From assembly GCA_963576735.1 (NCBI GenBank), contig OY755197.1, forward strand, positions 7,638,501-7,702,500: a DNA stretch of 64,000 nucleotides, given 5' to 3'. Source of the stretch: Bedellia somnulentella. Lineage: Eukaryota > Arthropoda > Insecta > Lepidoptera > Bedelliidae. The notes below the pieces were generated by a model, which was given only the letters and a program-made list of their open reading frames with translations, was not told the DNA's origin and did no database searches. Made by a program: the position numbers and the translations under genes. Each line of letters opens with the position of its first letter. Positions within the stretch are counted from its first letter, which is position 1. Shown here piece by piece: positions 12,301 to 24,300 of this stretch.

Positions 12301-15300
12301 TGATAGCTCAGTGGGTAGAACACTGCTTATCGTGGAGACGACTAGTGTTCTAATGCCGGGTCGGGCCTACACCAATTTGTCTTTTCTTATGGCATATGTG
12401 TGGTTCATTTATCATGGTTGTTCACGGTGAGGGAAAACATCGTGAGAAAACCCGCATGGCTAAGTTGAACTTAGTCATATGACAGTGTATTCGTATAAAA
12501 CGGCGATAGACATGCCCCATATCACGTGAGTACACTGTCCAAGCAAAACGTGGGTACTCTGAACAACAGGTGACAATGTCACGTGATGTTCAGAAGTATG
12601 AGTACCACAGCCAACCCCTTCTGGGATATTCAGCGTGAACGTTTGAGTTTGAATTGAGTTCAGTTAATGCATGGGTATGTGAGCGCGTGCGTGTTACATA
12701 AGGGTAGTGTTTAAGCTTTTCGCTCCTTTAATTGTAAATGATGGATGACTGATGCCGATCAAGTAAATAAACAGTTTTAATTATATTTTCTCAACGATTC
12801 TTTACTCACTACTTTCTTAAACAAAAAACTTAAACGAGACAGTGTTTACTCAATAGGGAATATTCATGTTTTTATTTTTTGTCTTAAATTAATAGTTTAC
12901 TATTTTATAACGTAGAAAAAAATATAACTGGGCTTCAAAAACCTCTAGATGATTTTAAATTTGAAATTTAAAACTTTTAAAAAATGTAAGCAGTTCAAAC
13001 GCCGCCATTTTACGCGCGCTATACGTGACGTCACATGACACGTCCAGTGGGTGTTTACCAAGGATACTCTACACTAGGGATCGGCCCTGTGGTACTATAT
13101 CTTCATAACGTTATGCAAATAATAATCATATCGCAATAGAAATATTCTATATGCCGTTTTCTCTTCCGAGCTTAACCTTTTGAAAAAGAGAGCAATACAT
13201 GTTTCCTTCTTGTTGTTTATGGCAAAATTTCGTCAAGACGTTTCGATTACGATAGCGCGTGCCTAGATCGGCCAACTTAATTGCCATTTGATCTGTCAAG
13301 TTGCTTTGTTAACAAAAGTGTTGATTGCGTTTATTGTGTTTTGGACATTGATTTATCAAGTTTTAGACCAAAAAATTACATGGGTAATATAAATGCACAA
13401 TGCCCTGTTGCTCTGTTAAAGATTGTGGCGCCCGTAATTGCGAAAATCAGCCTCAATTAACTTTGCACAAGTAAGTAATTATTTTCTTTCTTTTCACTTC
13501 GGTCAAGTGTATTTTTTTGGTGTATTTCATGCTTCCTCGATGTGATCAGAGGAAACTTCATGATCATTGTAATATTTTCGCCATAAAAGGCTTAGTTTTC
13601 ATGATTTCTTCCAAAATTATTTCCTCTCATTGTTTACCTAGTGATGTGAAACACTGATCATTTAGTATTATCGATGTTTAAGTACTATCAGATTCGGTTT
13701 GAGTTGGTTGGTAGGTCAACCTATTAAAAATCTAAATGCCTTCCAAAATGTAGGTAACATTATTTTTATAGTTTACACTTGTCTTCACATTTGTTACTTT
13801 GAGGTGGTTATTGATTACTAAAAGTAAATAATTTCAGGTTTCCTACAAGTGAAGCACGGAGAAGAAAGTGGCTTGATGGTATTGGCTTTGAAAACATCAA
13901 CTATCGGCATAAAAATTGGCATTGCATTTTAGAAAAATGGTATGGTTTACCATAAAAAAATCACGAATGAAAAGGTTTCATTCAGAACGTGTTATAACAA
14001 ATTGACGTTATTTAAAAATGAATAAATGTGACATTTTTAATTTAAATACGTTGTTTTTTTGGTATTTATATGTACAATCTTGCAATATAAGTCAAGCACA
14101 GCATCAATATTTTGTTGTACGTGTACGACAACTGAGTAGTGTCGGCTTAGAATAGCACTACCCCATTTCTTCCGGTGGGTGTACGTAAGAGGCGACTAAC
14201 GGTATTGGGGCTTTTACGGGATTTTTGGGCGATGCGGTTGGAGACCCATCACCAACAACCAACCTTTATTTCACCATCTTTTCCCCACTCAACTTTCCAG
14301 AAGTAGCTGGTGAATTTCTAATTCCTTAGCTCTGGCTACCCCATCTAGGGGTTTATAGCCGTAAGTAAGTATATGTAATGTGTACGACAACCGAATTAAA
14401 GTCGTCCTTGAGCATATGACACTCATTATTAATCTCACTGAACCACTGATCGATGCACTGCTTTTAACTTACCCCACGCCGAAAATCATAATAAATTATC
14501 GCTCGAAAATGTTCATGAGTTAAATCCATGGTGATGTGTGATCCATGGTGGCGAAACGAAGGTTTAAAACTGGTGTTAAAATATCTAGATCTAAATTAAA
14601 AGTATGTGCCCACTGTTGATATAAAATGTATTTCTACATAAACATGTTGGCAAATTTATCGATATTTTTCTATTCCGATTCTTGCATATACAACCCTAGG
14701 TCAGCCATTTTAAGTGCCAATAGGCCACGCCCCCTGCTACGCTCCGAGAGTGTTTAGGGCCGATCCATAGTGTAGAGTATCCTTGGTGTTTACCTTAGTG
14801 TTTTCGACGCTTTTGAATACAATGTCGTGTCAGATGACGTCACATTTCGTTCAACCGATGGTGGCGCGTTTTGGAAGTTTGAATTTCGCTCCCTTATTTC
14901 GCACTTTTTGAATATTATTTTAGGGGTTTAAATAATAAAAAATATAAAAAACCTTTTCATTATAATATTGCGATAATAAGTATTGGTGAAAAAAATTTTT
15001 AGGCTATTTAAAATTTTATGCATATTCCCTATTGTACTCAAGCCTTCAAACCGTATTAAAATGTATTTTCTTACATCGGAAAAATAAGATCGGTCATAAA
15101 ATAGAATGACTTAATTACAAGCATTCGTTAAAATAAAGCTACGTACTTCCTCGCACTGTATTTTTTATAAAAAAAAATCAATTTCCTTACCAACAGCTGC
15201 CGTAGTGATCCGGTCAAGTCCGTGTCCCACATGATCCGCGTGGGCCCGGGTTCGATCCTCAAACAGGAACTCTCTAGCTTCGCTCCATCGCGGTAAGTAT

Positions 15301-18300
15301 TGTAGGTTTCGTAGCTCGTTTATACCCGCTCTGTGGAATTAAGTTTTATATATTGTTAATTTAAATAGTGAAAAGTGTGGTGTGAAAGATGATATTGTAA
15401 GAAAGATAGAAAAAGGAATGTTGAGATGGTTTGGGCACATAGAGAGGATGGATGATAGAAAATTGGTAAAAGGGATCTATAGAGCTAGTGTGGATGGTAA
15501 TGTTAGTAGAGGACGACCACGGAGAACACACTTGGACCAAATTGAGAGTGTGCTCAAAAAGGCTGGCGTCCGAAGTATCAAGAACAAAAGAGCATGTATG
15601 AAAAGATTGATGGATGTAAACGAAGCTAGAGAGGTTTGTCAGGATCGTACGAAGTGGCGATCGATAGTCTCTGCCTACCCCAATGGGAATTAATGGCGTG
15701 AGTATATGTATGTATGTAATTTAAATAGGTTTTTTTACAGAAAGGTTATATGGTTATATCAATTTATAAATGGCAAGGGGTTTAACTCTTTGATTAAAGT
15801 TTAAGGGCCTCCCCGCATTTTGCAGCTATTGCGCTCACTCTTACGTCAAATTTGCTGAGAGTGACAGGGACGGAAAAAACGCGCACGCAGGATAAATGTA
15901 GTTTATTTAGTTTTATTGAATAACTATAATGTTTAAATGAAAAGTTAAACATCAAAGTTACAGATCTTAAAACTACGCGTATATAGACACATAATGAGTT
16001 CACATGTATGTTATGTCAGTGGAGCCTATACGGTTTTTATGAAAACAAAGCATGTTCCAATTCAATTTTTTTCATCATATTCTTAACAAATAATTAAAAT
16101 GTTAAACATCAAATTTTAACACCATGAACTAATCACCAACATATATTTTATTCATGTCATATCAATATCATCAAATCAGGCTTTATAGAATTACCAAACA
16201 ATCAATATCAACCTATATTTCCGGGGACGCCCTTAACAGGAACTCTCTAGTTACGCTTCAAATCGGTAAGTATTGCAAGTTTCCTCACTTTTATCTGGAA
16301 TTTCAGTGGGGAAAAGATTGCTAAATAAAGGTGAGCCAGATTTTTTGGAAATTTATATAATTAAAAAATATGCTTGAATGTATGTATACACGCATTTGAC
16401 TGCGATACAAAACAAGATCTTACCTCCTCTTCTTAATATCTATTCTATATAATATCTCTTCAGCGGTGAGTACCAATTGCTCCCCAGGCCTGATCCATAA
16501 TATGGGATCATCGTTGGACTCTTGTGGTTCCATATCTACCATTGACATAGGACCCATTGGTATGGTCAGATTATACGTTTTAGTAACGATATAAATACAA
16601 GATCTTACCTCCTCTTCTTAATAGGACTCTTTCCTAGTTCAGCAGTGGGCACCAATTGCTCCCCGGGCCTGATCCATAATATGGGACCATCGTTGGACTC
16701 TTGTGGTTCCATATCTACTGCTGACATGGGACCCCATGGCATGGTCTGTGAAAAAAAACAATGAATAATATTTAATAATTCTTAATCCTCAAATTTTTAA
16801 GTCGTAGTGATTTTTAAGATACGTAATATGGGGGGGGGGGGTAATCCCATTAATATTATAAATGTGAAAGTTGAGATGTTTGGATGTTTGTGTGTTTGAG
16901 GCAAAAAGGCTCCTCAAGTACATGATGTATATGAATGAAATTCAGATTGACCTAAATTATAACATAGGATACTTTATATCCCGGAAAAATTTGACCAATA
17001 AAATATTCATGCCTGATTGAACTAAGAGTACCGGAAAAAACACCTTTCCTTTGTCATAACAAATTAAATTAAATTAGACAGTACGAAGTCTGTCGGGTCA
17101 GCTAGTATAATAATATAATACACAATCCTATACTTTCACAAAATTGTTATATAATATGTTGAGAGGGATTTTGCTGAAACTATTTAGTATTGGAATAACA
17201 AACAGATAAATGAAACAACATGTAAGAAATAATGACCCCGCATTACGCATTTTTTAACGATCAGAATGTCTCATAAGTTGGTACGAGGGTGGGTCAATAA
17301 AACCGTGACTTTTTGAATTTCTGACCTCTTTGCTGAAAAAGCAACACTGCTCCTGTGAACAGGCATCTGTCAGTTGACTCCTGTATAAATTTTAACTTGC
17401 TGCGTCAGTCAGTTTGTGTTTGACGGCTATTTTTATCAGACTACTCATAAATTTGAGGAGAAAATGGAAAAAAGTGAATTTCGTGTGCTTATTAAGCATT
17501 ATTTCTTGCGCAAAAAAACCATTACCGAGACCAAGGCTAAGCCTGATAAATACTATGGGGACTCTGCACCATCGATTTCAATGGTAAAAAAGTGGTTTAC
17601 TAAATTTCGTTGTGGCCGTACCAGCACTGAATGTGCCGAACGTCCAGAACGCCCAGTTGAGGTCTCTACACCCGAAACAATCGAAAAAAATCACGATATG
17701 GTGTTGGCCGACCGAAGATTGAAAGTGCGAGAGATTGTGGAAGCCGTAGGGATCTCGCATGGCTCAGTGGTTTCAATTTTGAATGATCACTTGGGCATGA
17801 GAAAGCTTTCCGCAAGATGGGTGCCGCGTTTGCTCACAGTCGACCACAAACGCAATCGCGTAACAACTTCACAGGAAGGTTTGGCGTTGTTTAATCGCAA
17901 TGTGGAGGACTTTTTGCGCCGATTTGTAACAGTGGACGAAAAATGGATCCATCACAACACATCAGATACCAAACAAAAGTCAAAACAGTGGGTTTCTAAG
18001 GGTGAATCGGCGCCAAAGAAGGCCAAGGTGGTTTTGTCAGCCAATAATAATAATAACATAAAACATAAACGTTCACGCCGCCGGGTTGGCAGAGGTACTA
18101 ATACTTCTGAACATCACGTGACTTTGTCACCCGGTCTTCCGAGTACCCACGTTTTGCATGCATGCAAATAATAATAAGATTTTATTTGTCTCTTTTAAAT
18201 ACAGTTATAGCGACTGTTTTTTGGGATGCACGCGAGATAATCCACATTGACTACCTACAAAAGGGAAGAACAATCAATGGGGAATATTATGCCAACTTAT

Positions 18301-21300
18301 TGTACCGATTCAATGACGATTTGAAAAAAAACTGACCTCATTTGGCCAAGAAAAAAGTTCTTTTCCACCAAGACAATGCAAGGGTGCACACATGTGCAGT
18401 TGCCATGGCAAAAATCCATGAATTGGCTATGAATTGCTCCCTCATCCGCCCTATCTCCAGATTTGGCTCCGAACGACTACTACTTGTTCCCAAACCTGAA
18501 GAAATGGCTAGGTGGAAAAATATTTGACTTCAATGATGAAGTCATCTCGCAAACAAAGACCTATTTTGAGGACCTCAACAAATATTTTTTTTGGAAGGGA
18601 TAAAAAAATTGGAGAAGCGTTGGACAAAGTCTATAGAGCTCAAGGAAGACTATGTTGGAAAATAAAATTATTTTATAATCAAAAAATTTGTGTTTCATTC
18701 CAAAAGTCACGGACTGATTGACCCGCCCTCATATATTGGAGCTCTCAGTCAAAACTTAAACAAATTTATGACATTAATCTCATTTCTTGGAGATCAGACT
18801 TCCAAAATTACAAAAATATAACTTGTAGAAAATTTTGTATTTAATAAGTGTAAAAAACAAGCAAATACAAATTTTCGCGCGAGTGGTCACTGGATACTCA
18901 GTTGGCAGAGCGACGGGGGCGTATAACCGGATTTTGTGGGTTCGAGTCACGCAGGTGTCGAATAATTTTATTAGCTGAATTGATTATGTTTAGTTCCTAC
19001 CAAACTTGAAAAATTTTGTTAATGGGTATACGTTGACTGGCATTTACATGACAAATTTTATCATTTTAACTTACCAATTTCAGAAAAGGGTTAGAAGCCA
19101 GCATATCAAGCATATCTGGAAAGAATCCTCCCACTTCTTCATGCACTGTCCCAACCAAAGATATCTGATGCAATGGGCCAGCTCGGAAAGTGCCCGCTGA
19201 GTATGATTGTTGGACCTGTGAGGAAATGAGAATTAAGTGTTATGATATGAATATTGTGAAAAGGCAAAGATTGTAAGTTTATAGAGATACATATGTAGAT
19301 ATATGGAGGGTTAAGGTAAGGAGGACCGTCTGTAGGTAGAACTGTGTCCGCAAAAAATAATCAAATAAGGGTCACTATAGCAAAAGTGTATATTTTAACC
19401 GCTCGTACGCCGCGCGCAAAAAAAGTCTATGACTATTGTCTCTGCTTCCTTATTTCATTGTCTCTCTCTTGCCGCAGTAATTTATACCTTAAAACGCTTT
19501 TTTACTGTGAAAACCAAGAAAAAAAGCTTGCAGGTAGTGTAGACGTAGATCTATGTCGCGGCACACGAAGGAGATTTTATTCTTGACGCAGATCTACGCT
19601 CCGACGTTCGAGCGGTTAAATAAACCATGTTCAATCCTTCAGGAACTATATATGGATTGTATGGATAGTAATAAAATATCTGACCTCAGGATATATTGCG
19701 TGTATTAGATAATAATTACATCGTGGCCGAATAAAATGGTGTTAACAGTAACAAGAATTGTAACCTTTTAAGTAGTATATGTTTGCTGTGTTGTGTCGGC
19801 TTAGATTGTTGTATAATGTCGGCTTAGAATAGCACTACTCCATTTCGTCCGGTGGGTTTAAGTAAGAGGCGAATAACGGCATTGAGGCTTTTAAGGGATT
19901 TATGGGCGATGCGGTTGGTGAACCATCATCAACAATCTTTATTTTTAGCATCTTATCGCCACTCAACTTTCAAAAGTGGCTGAGGAAATCCTTTTTCCTT
20001 TGCTCTGGCTACCCCTACTAGGGATTTGCAGCCGTGAGTATATGTATGTATGTATGTAAGTAGTATGTATGTATTTTACCACCCAAAGGTGGTCTGGCAG
20101 AGTTAGCTTTGCGTTTTTGCGCTGAAAAATGTTAAAGCTGAAATGGAGAATAAAGTATTTCTATTCTATGCTCATACCTGTTGATGATACCTGGCCATAG
20201 TGGTGGTCTCGATATCAGAAGGTCGAGGAAGGGCCCCAGTTTTGACCGGCAAAGACGGATGCGTAGTGGCCAGGTATTGCAATAAACATGGCAGATATTG
20301 GGCGGCCCCGCGAACTACGCCGCATACGAAACGGGACCAGCCATCTGAATCTTCTGAGAAAACTAGCTGTAAAGACAAAATACCAACTTTGAGTAAAATA
20401 ATTATACATTAGGGTAGGCAGAGACTAGGGCTACACTAGGCAGAAATACAAAAAAAAGGATGTAGATCTCTCGTTTGCAAAAACAATTAATATCGGCTTA
20501 TTTCACCTATCCTCATTTTCAATTAATTAAAGTGATCTGCAATAAAATACCTGATGAAACTTTGTAATCAAAGATTCCTGCTGGCTCGGCCCCAACAATC
20601 ACACGCTCTGTCACATATTCCTCTCTCTCGAAAACACAATTTAGTAGGCAATGAGATATCAATTAATATCGGATTATTTAACCTAATTCACTGTAATTAA
20701 TAAAGAAAGAAAAATATTGCCGTTTCATCGGACACAAAAACAACACGCAAATTATGTTAAACATAAAATCTCACCGTGGACAAAAACAAAAAAAACACAT
20801 AACACAATATATATAGCACTAAAGCTTATTACTTTTGTGCCACAGTGACAGTAAATAGGAACACAGTCAGTAATAGGTTTTGAGCTGTTAGACTCACAAC
20901 ACAGTTTTGCAGTTAGTTCCTATCGACGAATATTGACTAAGTCTCCATAGTAAAATACCTTAAGAATCTACTTAGCCAGTGATTCCTGCTGGCTCGGACT
21001 CAACATAACCACATCTCTCTATTGCAGATAATCGACACTAGTGCCACCATTGGGATGCATATCAAAAATAACATATTCTGTCACATATTCCTCTGTCTCA
21101 TAAGCCCAATTCATTGCTCAGTGTCTTCTTAACATTTTCTATCCCTAGTAAACAAACTACCCAGATATGCAAACTTAATCACTTTCTTACCAATCTCAAA
21201 CTAACATACTATCACATTCATCTCTCTGAAAAACTTATACTATTCTACTATTTAGACTAATTCACTGTCATATTTATAGGGTGAAAATAAATTTACAATA

Positions 21301-24300
21301 GCATACCTTAAGAAACTCCTTAGCCAATGACTATTGCTGGCTTGGACTCAACATATCGACATCTCTCTGCTGCAGGTAAACAATACTAGCGCCACCATTC
21401 GGATGCGTCTCAAAAATCACATATTCCTCTGTCTCATAAACCCGATTCCTTACTCAATGTCTTCTTAACATTATCCATCCCTAGTAAACAAACTACCCAG
21501 ATATGCAAAATTACTCACTTTCATACCAATCTCGAACTAACATGCTCATTCTCCTCTCTCAAAAACATATGCTATTCTACTATTTAGACTAATTCACTGT
21601 CGTATTTATAGGGTGAAAATAAATGTACAATAGCATACCTTGAGAAACTCCTTAGCCAATGATTCCTGCTGACTTGGACTCAGCATATCGACATCTCTCT
21701 GCTGCAGATAAACGACACTAGCGCCACCATTCGGATGCGTTTCTATACGCATTAGTCTGAAAGAAGGAAACATATAGTCATTATAATTACATCTCTTATA
21801 TGGGCTTGAGACTACCCTTAGTGATTAGGATAAAGTTGTTGGCCTAGTGTGGGTTGGTATGGCAGTAATTTTCGATTAGTTTTGTGATTAACAAAATGTT
21901 TATAGCAACTTCATCTAGCTATGGGCAAGGTACAAAGCGGGTGGAAGGAGTAGCCAAAAAGATCTCAGCTAGATATTGCGTGGTATAAAACAGCTATCTC
22001 TTACGCACTTACTTAGTAATGTATACTGTCATCCTTTCCTAACCTATATTGTGTCGATAAAAAAGCGCTCGTACCTGGCCTCCAAAGTGCCCACGTTTTC
22101 TTTATTGAAGAGATTCACCAAAAAGATATGACCTGTACAATTTAAACCCGAGTAGTTCGGAAAACTTCTGTCACTTTAATTTTTTTATTTTTCGATGCCG
22201 TTCAATAATACATGGTTATTCTGTAAGCTCACAGCTAAGCACCGTTTTTCATGTTGAGGATTTATTGTGCGTCAGGTTTATAAATTCTGGACCAACACTA
22301 CTCGGCCGATTTTAATAACCACATTTTCATAAAAACTCACCTATGATACTTAAGCCCTTTCAAACTGGGATGGTGGTTATTCGGCCCATAATAATCAGTC
22401 ACTCGATCCCTCCGACACTGAACTCCGATAGAGCATCTCTTCACTCTTGACCGACGTCGACAATGTTGGCAAGAGTGGCGGGATGAATGGGATCTGTGGA
22501 ATAGAATATTAATGTTAAAAGTGTATTCAAAACATTACTGTTTAAAGTGGTACAAAGAGAACGGGATAAAAGTGCCGTCCCGTGCAGTGACGGCTTAGAA
22601 TGTCACTACCCCTTTCTACCCACGAGTGTCGTAAGAGGCAACAAAGGGTATAGGGCTTTTTAAGTGGTTTTTGGGCGATGCGGTTTGGGAGACCTATCAC
22701 TAACGATACTTTATTTCCACCATCTTGTCCCCTGTCGACTTCCAAATGTGGCTGACTAGTTGCTGCCAACCCTTTTTTGGGATTTATGGGAGTATATGTA
22801 TGTATTTATAAAAGGTGCATAGACTGATTTTAAGTGACAAATGACATAGCATAAACGTCAAATTGGTGGGACCTTTCACGGACAATGTAATTGCCCCTAA
22901 TGGTTTGGTGTCAACATGAATAAAAACTTTTTCTTATCTTTAAAAATTATGGTACTGTTATCTAAACTTTGATGATTTCATGATAAGGTTGGTTAATGGC
23001 ACATATTTTAAAAAATCATTTAAATCTAAATCAAGATTACTAGCCTAAAATTTAGTTCTTTTATGCACCAAAAATTTCCTATGACATGATATAGTTATAT
23101 GTATATTTCAAAATAGTTTATATTCTCACATTTACCCTCCACTTTGAATTATCAAATGGCACTCTTTAGAATTAAATAATACAAGTTATATTACATCGTC
23201 AGCACAAAAGGCATGAAATTTAAGAAACTCTATAAAAACTTTGTAATCTATAAAAATATTAAAAACCAACAAAATGTCAACAAAAAATACACTCCTAGTG
23301 ATTTCCGTCTCCTTTTAACTTAAAAGTAAAACAAAATGTGACTCACCTGTCTTTATCTCTCTCTTTGTCCTTCTCATCTTTAGAAACATATGTTTGCACC
23401 CTACTTTTGTCCTTATCACTCTTTTCCACTTTAATTTCACGTTCAACTGTCCCATTTTCACTTACACTACAATCAACTTTAACATTTTCACTTTTAATGT
23501 CTACCTCCTTTATTTGACAACTTCTATTTATACCATGATACACTATAGAAGGAACCTCCTGTTTTAGTTTAAAGGGCAACTCAAGGTTACCATAACAAGG
23601 CAACTGCCTTTTCGGTGTCGGTTGGAAGCTCAAAGCTTTCATAATAAGCGAGAAATGTGTATTAGGTTTTCTTAAGTTACTGCTTTCCAACAGAACATTG
23701 GATCTTGTTACTTTTGGATAATTGTATCGCATTATAGATGTTTGTAAATGAGAGTTGATAATCCGCAGTTGTTTCGAGACTGACATGAATATTCTCTTGG
23801 TTACTTCATCGTTGGGCACAGAATTTGTTATTTGGGTTTGTCTCCACGTTGTGTTGATTCCGTTAAACCAATTAGGTGGTATGGTTAAGTCTCTTAAATT
23901 AATATCGTTAGGGTACAATAACGGATTTAGTTTTGTTGCTGGTTTGCAGTAAATTTGGGCGATTTGTATCAAGGCTTTGCCGTATCCTCCGGAGTCGAAG
24001 ACTGGCCATATTCGGCTGAGTTTAGCAGGCTTGGAGTTGTCTAGCCACACACTCAATGCTTTATTTGATTCTTCGTGCTTTCGCTTCTTTCCTGGAAATG
24101 AAAGAAAATAATATAATATAGTAGATGAGTTACATGGATTCAATGGCGCTGGCAAAATCTGTGTTGTTTTATGTTAATTAATCTAGTCTTTGCTTTGTAG
24201 GAATTATTATTTAACCCGTGAGAAGGCGCGCTATGAGCAATTTGCTCACCCAAAAATTTAATTCATTTTGTTTTGCCTTTCGCTTGCCACACCAATTCAA

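Larger units (their letters stand above)
13059..14785 (+). mobile_element. P-superfamily-like DNA transposon with THAP exons
   Basis: Inverted termini CAAGGATACTCTACACTAGG and CCTATGGATCGGCCCT-class (GTAGAGTATCCTTG at the other end) lie inside a perfect 8-bp target duplication GTGTTTAC (13051-13058, 14786-14793). An 8-bp TSD plus an N-terminal THAP zinc finger is the P-element combination. Only the THAP exons remain; no RNase-H-like transposase core is seen, and a SINE-1 (14140-14385) sits inside. Non-autonomous relic. Confidence 0.8.
12851..15034. mobile_element. MITE with long imperfect TIRs, carrying a nested P-like element
   Basis: Termini CAATAGGGAATATTCAT and ATGCATATTCCCTATTG are inverted (one mismatch in 17) and flanked by TACT on both sides. 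Removing the nested element at 13059-14785 and one copy of its TSD leaves about 450 bp with further inverted similarity (the TGACGTCACATGACACG region against CGTGTCAGATGACGTCACA). No transposase of its own is visible. Located in intron 8. Confidence 0.75.
17284..18731 (+). mobile_element. mariner element, decayed, with SINE insertion
   Basis: Inverted termini CGAGGGTGGGTCAATAAAAC and (reverse) TGAGGGCGGGTCAATCAGTC, both continuing into CCGTGACTTTT, lie between TA dinucleotides (17282-17283, 18732-18733). The transposase frame on plus is broken by frameshifts and by a SINE-2 scrap. Intron 6, opposite to the gene. Confidence 0.92.

Noticed and set aside
16424..16566. Mutually exclusive alternative exon 7
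   Set aside because: No AG acceptor exists between the exon 7 donor and this copy. Kept as a finding but not annotated as an exon.
20545..21760. Regularly spaced repeats that could be taken for a CRISPR or satellite array
   Set aside because: The repeated unit is exon 4 plus intron of the RSBN1-like gene; units are 330-410 bp, imperfect, and only four in number.
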